NCBI RefSeq assembly: GCF_000224145.3
Contig: NC_020168.2
Span: forward strand, 3,190,554 to 3,254,553
Reading direction: 5' to 3'
DNA length: 64,000 bases
Source of the DNA: Ciona intestinalis
Lineage: Eukaryota; Chordata; Ascidiacea; Phlebobranchia; Cionidae
Shown here: in pieces, positions 12,201-23,398 of the stretch
Numbering within the stretch: the first letter of the stretch is position 1
How the letters are laid out: each line of letters opens with the position of its first letter
Made by a program: the position numbers and the translations under genes
Notes under the pieces: model-generated
What the model saw: only the letters and a program-made list of their open reading frames with translations
The model's database searches: none
What the model was told of the DNA's origin: nothing

Positions 12201-13019
12201 GTAACAGTCTAAAAAAGTATATATGATTTTTCAGATTTTATATTAAAATGTTACTGTACTTGATGGTAGAGAGACAAAGACAGTCTGAAAGACGTCTTCA
12301 AATCTACTGTAATGGAAACTGCATACCCTCTACTACATTCTAACCAACTCACTAAACCAAAGTGGGCGGACTACCAAGTAGAATCGGTGAGTCAAATTTG
12401 CTGGGAGATGTATATTACGGAAGCAAAAGTTTGCACTAAGAGACTTTGTCACGTTAGACACTTTGTGCCAATATTTTTTGTCATTAAGAACAAGGGTATT
12501 TTGTATCATGTCCGTCGAGCTAGCCCGCAAGTTATTACATGTTTTTTCTTTTTCCCCTCTGTTTGGCTTATAATTTAAACAGCACATTAGTAGTCACTGG
12601 GTTGGTAAAATAGGTGATAAGTGTCTTTGTCCAAAGTCATACAGCACAATTGTAGTGGCTTCAAATCATACATGTAACCGCTAGCACCAAGCCATGACAC
12701 CAAACATGGTAAATAGAATGACTGACCCAAAGATACACCCCACAATTTTTGAAAATCACAATACCGCTTTGAGTTATTGGCACATGTAACCATTAAGCCA
12801 TGCCACCAGACATAGTAAATAGAATGAAGAACTTTTAATTAGCAACAAACTTATATTTCACAGCAAAGATGGCAGTACATCAACCAAACTACTCAAGCGA
12901 CCAAAGCACCAAACGGAGCTCTTAACTTCTTCTTATCAACATCTGATAATGTTGAACCATTCGACAATATATCAGAACTTACTTATGATATAAGTGACCA
13001 TGCACAGTTAATTTTGTAG
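3289..13019 (+). CDS. NPHP1: Nephrocystin-1
   Basis: Nineteen exons give 692 residues (human about 730): 3289-3363, 3775-3915, 4055-4129, 4578-4636, 4752-4838, 5254-5385, 6022-6216, 7246-7288, 7680-7868, 8281-8409, 8626-8703, 9015-9125, 10447-10529, 11002-11078, 11304-11403, 11702-11888, 12156-12200, 12270-12386, 12864-13019. Order: N-terminal coiled coil (about 1-120), acidic stretch, SH3 domain (about 160-214: [25 protein letters not shown]), linker, then the nephrocystin homology region from about 258 ([75 protein letters not shown]). The protein is known as a ciliary transition-zone and cell-junction scaffold binding NPHP4 and p130Cas. All junction phases match; the start is the first ATG of the coiled coil. 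A possible extra exon at 9599-9697 is listed separately. Confidence 0.95.
4229..4495 (+). repeat. tRNA-derived composite SINE, NPHP1 intron 3
   Basis: tRNA-like head at 4233-4300 (ggcccagttggttagggcg resembles an A box), then a body with caattgctcaaacccagtgg and a tail aggtgtatgaaacagaacac. The same order recurs in the other copies. Confidence 0.75.
5070..5225 (-). repeat. SINE tail copy, NPHP1 intron 5
   Basis: Reverse-complement match to the SINE 3' half: ggtgttctgtttcatacaac, then gagttaccatgtatgtaact. Confidence 0.7.
5716..5946 (+). repeat. Two imperfect ~115 bp tandem units, NPHP1 intron 6
   Basis: Both units contain aagttattgtagacac/t, ctgtccaaact and ccattggtttaggtgc-like segments in the same order, spaced about 120 bases apart. 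The second unit has drifted. Confidence 0.65.
6645..6878 (+). repeat. Two tandem SINE tail copies, NPHP1 intron 7
   Basis: Two successive copies of the segment from gttacatatgtggtaactcg through gtgtatgaaacagaacacct to the cgagaataaa-type end, about 120 bases apart. Confidence 0.7.
7017..7195 (+). repeat. tRNA-headed SINE, NPHP1 intron 7
   Basis: Good head: ggcgccgtggcacagtagtt (A-box side) and ggtaatgggttcaaggctct (B-box GGTTCAA), followed by the body caattgctccaactcagcgg and gtgttgtccaaatta. It lies 51 bases before NPHP1 exon 8. Confidence 0.8.
8868..8970 (+). repeat. SINE tail copy, NPHP1 intron 11
   Basis: Contains gttacccacacaattacata, aggcatatgaagcgaaacac and ccaccgcgcg, in SINE-tail order, just before exon 12. 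Confidence 0.65.
9599..9697 (+). CDS. Candidate extra in-phase exon of NPHP1
   Basis: An open 33-codon stretch is bounded by tttag and gtatca and is phase 0 at both ends, so it would fit between exons 12 and 13 without a frame shift. It would encode a charged insert beginning [11 protein letters not shown] and ending ARDKLR, splitting the conserved GITYIR/TGERGE core. I recall no matching insert in vertebrate NPHP1, so it is left out of the main model. It could be a cassette exon, an exon of another gene, or chance. Confidence 0.4.
9862..9972 (+). repeat. SINE tail copy, NPHP1 intron 12
   Basis: Contains aagttacatatgtggtaact, aggtgtatgtaacagaacac and gacacaaataaa. Confidence 0.7.
10645..10745 (+). 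repeat. Interspersed repeat, family 3, copy 1
   Basis: Shares taagcgtgttttaacaactg, tgttgtttt and the end gaagagacaaaataaa with a copy near 23685-23790. The family was not recognised. Confidence 0.5.
11445..11645 (+). repeat. SINE copy, NPHP1 intron 15
   Basis: Body (acaattactccaacccagtg) and tail (gaggtgtatgaaatagaaca, then cacacgagg) are present; the head is degenerate. Confidence 0.7.
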
Positions 13020-13318
13020 ATTTTTCATTATCAAGTTTTTTTTTATGCTTTCGTCCAACTTTTGTAGCAGTATTGAATGAATGAATATTAACGAACTTTT
13101 TTATACATAAACAAAAACATACAACTTGTGTGTGTTTGGTGACAGTATTGTTAACATAAAGAATAGAACTTTTGTACGAGATGGGTTTTAGAGCAGTGGT
13201 TCCCAAACTAAGCCATGAAAACATTTTCATCAGGCCATAGACCTATTTAAGACAGCCATAAACCAATATGAACGTATTTAGATCTAATAAGATTCCGAAC
13301 CACTGTCTGAAGCATTTT
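13020..13318. other. Convergent 3' intergenic, NPHP1/GLRX3
   Basis: Only about 300 bases separate the two stop codons. They must hold both 3' UTR ends. No repeat was recognised. Confidence 0.6.
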
Positions 13319-16300
13319 CTATGCTGACCCTTCAGTGAGAGCTTCAGCCAGTTCTCCAGCTTGAGCCATTTCTTTAACAATATCCAATCCCCCTATTAAC
13401 TCCGCCCCTGCATACAGTTGTGGGTATGTAGGCCAATCCGAATATTTCTTCAATCCCTGCCTTATATCTTCATTGGTTAAAATATCAAAATGTGTGTAAG
13501 TGACTCCGGCCTCACTAAGGATCTGAACAATTTGACGACTGAATCCACATTTTGGAGCGCCTGGTTCACCCTTCATGAACAGGACTACATGGCTTTGAGT
13601 GATAATTTTCTAAGAAAGAAAAAAATCAATATTGTATGTATAATATGTTGCTGCCAGGTGTTATAACACGGAAAGAGATCCTCCAGCAGTTGTTTGTTTT
13701 TTGATCATAAAAAAAACGATATTTCGTCTGCCATACTGCAAGACATAATCAGAATTTGCCGTTATCATTTGCCAGAAGATCTCTTTCAGACTTAAACTAT
13801 TATTCAGAAACTGTTAAGCTATTCTTCTCAACCGCTTGATTACCATCCAGTCTATCATTTGATTTAGTTGGGTCGCTCACTGCAGAATAGCCACACATAA
13901 CCTAGTTTACTGATCAGTAATAAATAAATTATGATTAAAGTTATTGAAAAGTAAAAAAAATTACTGTTTCCAAAAAATTATCGCTTTTTACAGAAAGTTA
14001 TAATGACTGTAATTGCTTCGCCACGTAGGTATGTTAAAAATATGTTAAATTCATTTATTCCAGATAAAATATCAATTATAATTCCTTACCTTTATTTGTT
14101 GTTCTAAAGTTTGTGTTTCGTCCTGAGTTGGCAACGCACTTGTTAGTTCCCCTTCCTGCACCATTTCTTTCACAATATCCAATCCACCAATTAGTTCGCC
14201 TGTATAAGATGAAGATGTTCTTTTAACTTCTTTATAAAGAGAAAATAGGTGAAGAAAAAAACTTAATTAATCGTCGCGTCACTCGCATGGCCGAAAAACG
14301 AGAGTCATTAAACATGGGTGTTCTGTTTGATACACCTCGTGTTAGTGGCACCAACTTGGAGCGATTGCCATTGGGGGCCAACTTACCTCTGAGTTAGAGG
14401 TAGGCCCACTTACCAACTGTGCTACGGAGCCAGACAAATAGGGACGTGTTCATAAGGTCAAAATCTCCTTACATAAGTATCATAATAAAAAAGCTGTCAT
14501 TAAATGCAGGATTATAAGATTTGTGGTAACTTTAAGAGAATTCTCCAAACATGTATGTTGGTTTTACACGACAAAAAATAGCTTTATTATGAAATGTAAC
14601 CACTTATATTATAAAATAACTATATGTAACTACTAACCAATACCACTACAACTGTTTAAAAATGTATAACTATGTCTGTGCTAAGTAGTTATAATAGATT
14701 TACCGTTTACATATAACTGAGGATAAGTTGGCCAGTTTGAAAACTCCTTCAGTCCTTGTCGGACCTCTTGGTCTTGTAGGATATCAAAAGTGGAATATTT
14801 GCATTTATGTTCATTAAGTATCGAAACCATAGTTCTGCTAAATCCACACTTTGGTTCCTTTGGGTTTCCCTTAATAAATAGATGAATTTAACTTGTTTAT
14901 TCTGGTGTGGCGAGGCATTGATGGTTTTTATATTATAGATGTCCTATTTTATACATATACTTTTTCTCCTAAAACGTATGCATCTATATGGGTATACAGA
15001 TTTTTTTTAGTTACCAAGTATGCATCTATATTGGTGAATATTTCGTATGTATTGCTGACAATTTGGACAAACCATTAGTGACCACAAATGTCTTTGGCTC
15101 TTGGCCAAGGAAACAAATGCTACAAATGGTTGCAGCATTGAGGTTTGAAGTCAGTATCCTTTGGTTGTAATGAAAATGCCCAACCACTGCACTTTTTTTG
15201 TGAATGTATTTACAGTAAACTCTATTGTCACTGACTGTATAGTATACCTAGCCATGGAAAATGAGACATGGTTTGTCATACCTTCATAAACATTATACAA
15301 GGAGCTGAATTGATGAGTGACTTCAGTTTATTATTAAGGGCAGTTTTGGGGTCAGTTGTGGTTGGAGTAGGAGGGGCAATCGTATCGATGTGTTGTGCAA
15401 CCTGGGAGAACAAAAATATTAAAATTTCTAATCAATAGGAACAGGAAGGGTTTCTACTTAATAAGGGTTTTTATTTAGAGCTACCAGCATAAAAATCTGT
15501 GTGATGTAATCATAAACTGGGTAAGGCAATACTTAATGGAACAAGAGACCAATGTAGTGCCGTAGTGGCAGCCTATCATATGCATGTATTTTGGCATATT
15601 TTCACTCCTGAGTCCTGAATATAAGTTTTTATTTACTCACCAATTTAGTGAGTTCCGGGGCATGAGCTCCATTCAATTTTCCAATTTTTTGTTTGTTTTT
15701 AATAAAAATAAACGTCGGCACAGCTTCAATCTCATATTTGACTGAAACTTCAGGCAGTTCTTCAGCTTCTATTGTTAAGAAAACAACCTAGATTGAAAAA
15801 AGTTTATATATTATACATTATATATATACATTATACATATATATATACACCTTTACACTACATATATAAATATACATGTTAAATTAAAATTGTATATTTT
15901 TTAATATCGTTTGCATTTGCAGCTTGTATTATAAATTTAGATTAAAAACAAAAGGGTGTTAAGCCCATTTTCCATAACAAAATTAACCAGGATGTTTATC
16001 TGTGTTAACAATTATGAATTATCCCATATAATTTGAATGTAGGTTACATCAGATTGGAAATACAACGGAAAAAGAAATTGTTGCACATGTAACAATTATT
16101 GCTTTAGAAAGGCTTTTTAGAAGAAGCACAATCATGAATCTGTTATAGAAATGCCCTCCCCCAAAAAACTAGCCAATCCAGCTGAAAGGCAGAAGTTAGA
16201 AGAAGTTACTCATTGGCCATTGGGATCGGATGTAAAATAACAACAATTTTCAACTTTTAACCAATTTTCCCCCTATATTGTAGTTATACACTTATATTAT

Positions 16301-16837
16301 ACAACTAGCAGAATATTTACATTTGTGTTTTTCTTTGCAAGTTCTTCCATTACATCGTTCATTTGTTTACATTGCTCAGCCCATGGGGCCCAGAAATGAA
16401 CAACAACGAGCGACTTTTTTGCCTCTTCAAGTCGAGTACTGAACACCTGGAATGGAGAAACAAATTTAAATGTGTGGTGTAACTTGCTTTATCCTCATAT
16501 GGTCGGAAAAGAACGACAGCCATTATCACACACGACACACAGGTGTTCTTGTTATGTTCTATAAACCTTGCCAGCTTACAAGTTACCATGTATGTAACTT
16601 GGTGGATAATTGTTTTTCTGCATTGCAAGCAATTTAGACAACTCATTAGTGTAGTAGCATGTTAAACGTAAGTGTTCCATTTCGGCATTTCATACACCTC
16701 GTGCCTGCTTGAGACCAATTTTGACTAAATAAGTACTTTGTGGATATTTGTTCTTTATTATTTATCACATGTTTTTTTGACATCATACATTAATTCATAC
16801 ATACCGCTTCATTCTTTATATGAATAAGTCTTCCCAT
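13319..16837 (-). CDS. GLRX3: Glutaredoxin-3 (PICOT), multidomain monothiol glutaredoxin
   Basis: Seven exons, 330 residues (human 335), read from high to low coordinates: 16837-16805, 16446-16321, 15787-15641, 15401-15282, 14869-14704, 14199-14090, 13609-13319. An N-terminal thioredoxin-like domain (about 1-102) has WAPWAEQC, with Ala in place of the first redox Cys, and the cis-Pro motif VPTF. Two glutaredoxin domains follow, each with CGFS (Cys about 150 and 255), WPTYPQLY and GGLDIVKEM. Monothiol CGFS glutaredoxins of this layout bind a bridging [2Fe-2S] cluster with glutathione and deliver iron-sulphur to cytosolic targets with BolA-type partners. The start ATG is the first of exon 1; ttgccag lies ten bases upstream of it on the coding strand and could be an acceptor. 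The gene is convergent with NPHP1 and divergent from ZFPL1. Confidence 0.96.
14283..14440 (-). repeat. SINE, GLRX3 intron 5
   Basis: Reverse-strand copy: ggtgttctgtttgatacacc, gagcgattgccattggg, tctgagttagaggtaggccc and a head remnant ccaactgtgctacggagcc. Confidence 0.75.
15055..15180 (-). repeat. Partial SINE, GLRX3 intron 4
   Basis: Shows aatttggacaaaccattagtg, then ttggccaaggaaac and ttgcagcattgaggtttgaa, the reverse of the SINE body and head. It is degenerate. Confidence 0.5.
16487..16655 (-). repeat. SINE tail copy, GLRX3 intron 1
   Basis: Reverse copy with acacaggtgttcttgttatg, gagttaccatgtatgtaact and gcaagcaatttagacaactc. Confidence 0.7.
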
Positions 16838-17576
16838 GTTTTAAACCTGGCAAATTAACACTATTTTCCAAAATCCTAGGTTATATCTGAAAACAAATTT
16901 AAACGTTTAAAAAATAGAATATTTAAAAAAAGGGTTATAGTTTAATGTCTACCTGGCAAACACGGTTTATAGCCGTATTCAAATATAAAAAAAACAGAAG
17001 ACCTCCTGTAGCATAAATTGAATCTTTAAAAAGCAAACACATGCAGGACCACTACCATGACCATGCGATTAATTATTACAACCCCATGACTGCTTGGCTC
17101 GCAAAAAATCACTTTTTACCGTGTCAGGGCGAGTAATGAAATATTAAATAAACGTTATTTACAAAATTAATAAATAATTTTTGAATTTGTAATAAAAATT
17201 AGCTTATAAAAAGATTAAAAAAAGGTGTTTTTAAAGGGACAGCTAAACTATACTTTTCAAACCTCTATGGCACTGCTTGCCAGTCGCGTAATAAACCGTT
17301 CAACCGTGTCATCTACGTCATAAAGAAACAAACTAAGGAACAGATCAGGATTGACGAAGCAAACTTTACAGAAGGAAGACCAGTTGATTACCGCATTGAA
17401 TAGCAACAAAATCGAATTTGTGTTCACTTTTCCATTTATTTCAGCAATAATATATGTGTGAATTTTATAAAATCCAGTTAAAATGTTTAATTATATACAG
17501 AACAGTTAAATAGTAGCAGAAAACGACGAAACGTAAGCTTTTAATCTATTTATTAATCTCTTGATACATTGGAAGT
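16838..17576. promoter_or_regulatory. Divergent promoter interval, GLRX3/ZFPL1
   Basis: About 740 bases separate two divergent start codons, so both promoters should lie here. The interval is AT-rich, with tttatttacaaaattaataa in the middle. I see no unambiguous TATA or CRE element and no SINE or MITE. Confidence 0.5.
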
Positions 17577-20500
17577 ATGGGACTTTGTAAATGTCCGAAA
17601 CGAAAAGTGACCAACTTATTCTGCTTCGAACACCGAGTGAATGTGTGTGAATATTGTTTGATTGACAACCATCCGAGGGTAAGCGTTTAACTATAACTAT
17701 CATCCCATTTTCATGGATTCTTATTCACATATACATATAATTTAATTTATTTTGTAATGTTAAGTTTTACAAGATTTGCGGTAGTGAGCCATTTTGTACT
17801 TTGTTTACGCTTATTAGTTTGTAGTACCTCTATTAGTGGTATACGGAGACTTTTTTGCACAAGGTTTGGTTTAATAAATACTTAATACCCTCTATAAAAT
17901 ATGGCACAACTACTGATAGAAATAATGTGTTCTTTATATTTGTTATACTTTATATTTCAGTGCATTATCCAGTCCTACCTAAATTGGCTTAAAGACAGCG
18001 ACTACATTCCCAACTGCCAACTTTGTGATGGCAGTTTATTGGAAGGAGAAGTTGTTCGATTGTTGTGTTATGGTAAAACAAACAAACATATATTGGTGGT
18101 AGTGGAGAATTCGTCTCATCGCTACATACTATCTGATAAACGCACAACGCGCCTACTAACTCCTATAACTACTAATTCCTAACTAATATCTAGGGATGTG
18201 TTAAAGTTGTAAAAGCTTGGGTTCACTATGTGCCAAGCTTCAAGGCCGAATTTTTAAAATTGATAAGTTCGGACTTGGCGTATTCCTACTAAGAACTCCT
18301 AACTACCAACCTCTAGCACTTTCCAGCAGCCTAATCTGTAACATACCAAAGGATTCTCCACTAGTGCTTGTGTTTTTGACAAATGTAATTTTGACAGCTT
18401 AATGATTATGACATGACCTGTTTTTTTGACAGCTGGATTGTCAACCCCCTAAGAATTAAAAATAAAGCTTAGCGGTCTTGCAGTTTTTCTAATTTATCTT
18501 TTTAAATTTGTAGTAGATCAGATGGCATAATTGGCATACATTCGTTCTTTGGTTTTATTCATTGTTTCCTTTACCATAGAGCGTATAACTGAAGTATCTA
18601 TAACATCTGCATAGTCGAGCTTATTTCTTTTGCAGTTAAACAACTCTGAATCAATAAAATCATTGGAAACATAACATTTAATAATCCCCATTTTAGGCGT
18701 AGGCCTTTATAATACAATCCTGTTTTTGCAAGATTTTTATTGTGATTTTTCATTACAGATGTTTTCCACATTAGTTGCTTAGAAAAACACTTTCGCAATC
18801 TCCCTTTAAACACTGCACCAGCTGGTTATCGATGTCCAGCATGTGAAACTAAAATATTCCCAGCTCCAAACCAAGCAGGGAAAGTGGTTGATAAATTAAA
18901 AGAAGTTCTTTCAAAATATAACTGGGCAAGAGTTGGGCTATGCTTGCCATTGGTAAGCTTAATAATTGTTTATTTGTAACTGGTATCTGTCAAATTGTTC
19001 TGTTTACTTATGACTAAGCTAATATTTGTGTGTGTGTTTGTAAGTAAGTTGGCAATCTAGGGTTTATTGTATAATAAAGGTCATTATGGACTGTACATCA
19101 TAGTAGGTCCAAAGGTTATGGTAAAAACAATGGTTCTGGTATTGCTACAGAACTTGTGGTGCAGTAGTAGCAATTGTTAAGTTATATTGATAAAAAGTCT
19201 CCCAACAGTTTAAAACATTTGATAAAACATTGCAATTAAATGCTTTAAATATATTTTAAACAACAGATTGATGAATCAGAGATGACAAAGTTTAACGAAA
19301 GTGAAATAATTGAAGATATGGAAGATGATACTTTACATGGCTCCATTATACCAACACATACTACAGACACTACTTCTGTTTCATTTAACACAACCACCAC
19401 AAACATAAACACAAGTGACAACCATACTACGTATATAAGGCAAGACTATCGGCAGTCGAATAATAACGATCGTAACTCGGTGAGTCAAATATAAATCCCG
19501 TCATGTGTATTGTATGAATAAGCAATGGCAGGAAATTATACATAAAGCAGGTCTGTTGTTTTGTCCTGTAAGTATGACCTTAAGTATAAAGCAATGCATT
19601 TTGCATGCATAATTTCCCACAACTGCATATTCAAATCATCTATCTATTATAGACTGTTAGAAGTTAGAAGTATATAATCTTATTTTACTTCTATGATATT
19701 ATCTACATGCTACATCTAATCGACTGCGGAAAAATAGGCTAAATCGCCTGAATGTAGCTTAAATTTAAGGTGGTTTGCTAGGATATAGGACCTCAGAAGA
19801 ATATGGTGTTTGTGTGTGTGATTAGTATGTGTTAAACCTTCTATTTAACACATATAGTAGGTGGGGAAAGATGGGACACCTTTAGCACATATTATCTAAA
19901 TATCCTGATTGTTTTTTAAAGTTTAATTAACAACTACCTATAGGAGTTGTGAAGATAAGGTTTTATAATTCTTTTATTGTTATATTAATCAGTAGCAATA
20001 AGAAAAAAGTCATACTCAGCACTCTGCACCAGAACCTGTAGTAACCTGTAGGCTTATTAAATACATAAATAAGGCATTTTTCCCTGCAGATAAATGAAGC
20101 GTTTTCGCCACCATTACATCAAAACAAGTCAAAAATAAAAGACAATCCAACAATATTATCCATGGAGGAAAATCTTCCATCCAACACGGACTTCAAAGCT
20201 GTTCCAAGGAAGATTCTCGGAGCATCTTCTTATCATCCGTTTGGAGGACAATCCTTGGATGGGAGTGATCCGGATGGTGTGGATAAATACAAAAGAAGAT
20301 CAGCGTTAAGTTGGCTTAAAAGATGGCTCAGGTATTGTATATAACTGCAAGCTTGTTTGTACATTTCTGTTTTCTACAATTTTTTTGGTTTGATTTTTGA
20401 ACCTGTATAACAATTGCTATTATTTTTAACCTTTTTTCTAAAGTAACCCTTTAGTAGTTTAGCATAATCATTCACTTAATAATCCTATTCTAAAGTAACA

Positions 20501-20974
20501 CTAAGGCTAAGATTACCTTTTTGAGAAGCTTATCTTAGGTCTACTGTAGCTATATACCTTTTAGACAACTAATGTAGTAGACTTGCAGCTTTTATAAACA
20601 ATCTTAAAAGTCCTCTCTAGTCAATCAGCCTGCCTTACTGTAGGACCTTACACATACAGATGAAAAACAACATCAAAAGTATCAAATTTTTTTAACAACA
20701 AACTTGTAAATGCAGGTCACGAATGTTAAGAAGCCGACATGACACGCGACTGATGCCACGCAAAGCCGCCGTCATATTTTTCATCATTTTCCTTGCCTTG
20801 CTCACGTTTATTGTCTTTGCAACTAAAGTGGGGCGGGGTAACAACGACGACCCCAGCTTTGACCCCATGCATAACCCCAACATTCACGTTGCAAGGCACG
20901 TGGGTGAGCTACAAGACCCACTAATTGGGGGGGATCCATTACAAGCCATGCAACCAGCAGCTGGGGGCAGATAA
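17577..20974 (+). CDS. ZFPL1: Zinc finger protein-like 1, Golgi membrane protein
   Basis: Six exons, 373 residues (human about 310): 17577-17678, 17961-18072, 18759-18952, 19267-19479, 20090-20331, 20716-20974. The N-terminus is almost identical to the vertebrate protein ([20 protein letters not shown]) and forms a B-box-like zinc site. A RING-like module follows ([33 protein letters not shown]), then [13 protein letters not shown] low-complexity Ser/Thr/Asn linker encoded by exon 4 accounts for the extra length. Near the C-terminus are SWLKRWLR and one transmembrane helix (about 305-326), then the conserved [12 protein letters not shown]. The known family role is a cis-Golgi tail-anchored protein that supports Golgi integrity and binds GM130. 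The start is fixed by the family's MGLCKC. Confidence 0.96.
19856..20012 (+). repeat. MITE copy, right end missing, ZFPL1 intron 4
   Basis: Begins tagtaggtggggaaagatgg and keeps the interior to cagtagcaataag. The closing inverted repeat is absent. Confidence 0.7.
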
Positions 20975-21466
20975 AGACACCTTGCCATAATATGCCGCAA
21001 TCGAATCAGTGTATTTTATTTTTGTTCACTTTGTATTTATACGTGATGTACATTGCATTTACTGAAGTTATGTTGGAAATTTTTATCTTTTTACATGCAT
21101 ACCAACCTGTATGATTAGTTCTACACATGAGCTACAGTCCTATGATGTTTATATATTGTATCCTTGTTGTTTTATCAAAGAATATAAGTGGTGCAATGTA
21201 TATTTGTTCTTTTTTCACCAAGCCCTCAACGGCTCAACAGCAATTTCTTAAAATCCGATGCATGTTTGTCCGGTACCAATCATTATCAGTTATATATCTG
21301 CACCAATTACAGTAGGCAGTTTAATTCATACAAAACTCACAATAAGGACATTGCATTCTTTATTGGATGGACAATGTTTCGCTATTATTTTCGTGAACGT
21401 TGGCCGGCGTTGTTCACAACTTTTTCAATAGTTTCTTGCGCATGCAAAACTCCGTAGTACCTCCGG

Positions 21467-21935
21467 CGCCGGGGCACACCTCTTAAGCTTTAAACCAGAG
21501 ATTCTGGATTCAAGACCAGCCGTTGCCACCATTGTAGGCGTCGGGGTCCAATGACAGTTGCTCCAAACCAGTGGTCACGAATGTTTTGTCTAAACTTAGT
21601 CTTATAGCAGGGTGGGGGGAGATAGGACACCTTTTCATTATACTTTCTTGTCGCATTTGGTAGTAAACCAAGAAAGTTCAAAGAATTTTAAAACCGTATT
21701 CCCACGACTCCCGTAGACAGTTGTTAAATGTTTAACACGATCATGATATTTAAATATTATGTGCTAAAGGTGTCCCTTCGTACCCAACACTACTATATAT
21801 GAAAACAAACAAGCAGCTACAAAGTTACGTTCGCGGTGGATCGTAAGCTGGCAGCACGAGGTGTAGAAAACAGAACCCCGTGTAACAACAACTGTCGTTT
21901 TCCGGCAACGCGGACTAAAGCAGATTACATTCAAG
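21467..21935 (+). repeat. SINE split by a MITE insertion
   Basis: The SINE head and body run 21467-21606 (gttgctccaaaccagtggtc, aatgttttgtctaaac). The SINE resumes at about 21797 with aagcagctacaaagttacgt and gaggtgtagaaaacagaacc. A whole MITE lies between the two parts. Confidence 0.75.
21607..21795 (-). repeat. MITE copy inside a SINE
   Basis: Left end is cagggtggggggagatagg and right end is aaggtgtcccttcgtaccca. The interior is in the reverse orientation (cattatactttcttgtcgc). Confidence 0.8.
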
Positions 21936-23398
21936 CAGCACTGGTCATTTTTAGATACACTTTGTTCGGATGCGATAAAAAGCAACAACTTTATGTCTGA
22001 TTATATTTTGTTGTGCGGTGGGGTTCACGAGACTGCTGGATTGGAGCAATTACCCGGATTTTACTATATAGTGCTACCTACTGTACAAATCAGCAACTAA
22101 TTTATAATGCAGTGAGAAGAATGTATTGAACAAAATTGACGCATGGGAAATGCGAAATAAGAAGCCTGAGCAGCCTCGACAAGCGAGGGCGTGACAACGG
22201 CAATCGCGAATGCGAGGAAACATATACAACACTACACGGAACGGACTGACAATTGAAATATAACGACCAGATCACCTTGAACTATACGACAAAAAACAGG
22301 TCGAACCACATCGGGGTCGGAGAGAAATTTGACGGGAATTTGGTCTGCAAATGCCGGCCTTCCCCTGTGCTCTCCGGCGACGTGGTTCGAGATCATAAAA
22401 CGAACTTGCACATTAAAAAAGGTGCACAGTAAAAGGAGGTTGAACTATTGAAATTGAACTGTAAACCCGACACCATTTAAGCAAGCCACCGGTGTAAAAT
22501 GAAGTTATAGCTTGTGGGCGGTCACTTGGCAGTTAGGCCGAAGAGTTAAAATATAAAAAACAACGGCCCTGAGGTTGCTGGGCGCCAAATAAAACTAAAC
22601 GTTGCGCCGAGCAGTCCTGAACACTAAAATGTAATCACAACGGAGTTATAAATACATAATAAACTTTGTGGGAAATCTAAAAGGAAATTGGGACAAAAAG
22701 AGATCTTAACAACTTAACTGATGTAGCTTGGAAACTATACTTAAAATGCAACGTAGGGGGAAAAGGTATGTTTGAAGCTGACGAGGGAAGTTTGAAATTG
22801 TGAAATTACATAAAAATCCAACCGCACCAGGTCGCCAAAGAGCACGAATCTTTAGCACGGGGAAGACGGAAATTGGGAGGCAAATTACCGAATGTTTCGC
22901 TACGGTATATCTTTGCAGGGTTAAAGTTCGTGCCATTTGACGAGCGGTGGCACACGTATACGCGATGTAAAAGAACAAAAACATTGGGACTTAAAAAATA
23001 ATAGCAAAGTAAGAACTGAAAATGCCCGGGAATTCAAATAATTACCACGGATGGTATATTGATCCCGGGGAAAATAATAAATTTCTTAAATATTTACACT
23101 TACGTTGCAAAGAAAATCAATAACAAAAACCATAAATAAATAAATACACGCAGGCCCGGATACAGAATGTTACTATATATATATCCTTTGCTTAAAACGT
23201 CTTTTTTTTCGCTGTAAATTTAAAAATTTAGTGTTCTAGTGGGTTTTTGCTTAGGAATAAAAAGTGATCTTTTAAAATATTAAGAATCTGATTGAATAAT
23301 AAAAGTCAGGAAATTAAACGTTAAATTTCATTTTTAGGGTAACTTATTTTTTGAAAAAAAAAAAAAATTCAACTCAAAAAAGGATTTTTGGAGGAGAG

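Larger units (their letters stand above)
20975..23398. other. Convergent intergenic, ZFPL1/CPEB1, mostly repeats
   Basis: This holds the ZFPL1 3' UTR, then a SINE interrupted by a MITE (21467-21935). From about 22000 to 23050 there is non-coding sequence richer in G+C than the surroundings (gcgagggcgtgacaacggca, ccggcgacgtggttcgaga, gctgggcgccaaat) that looks like the untranslated part of an unidentified mobile element. From 23050 to 23398 the sequence is AT-rich. No gene-like open reading frame is seen. Confidence 0.5.

Noticed and set aside
22580-22605. Minus-strand tttggcgcccagcaacc, reminiscent of a retroelement primer-binding site
   Set aside because: No paired long terminal repeats and no gag- or pol-like sequence nearby. 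One motif is not enough to name an element.
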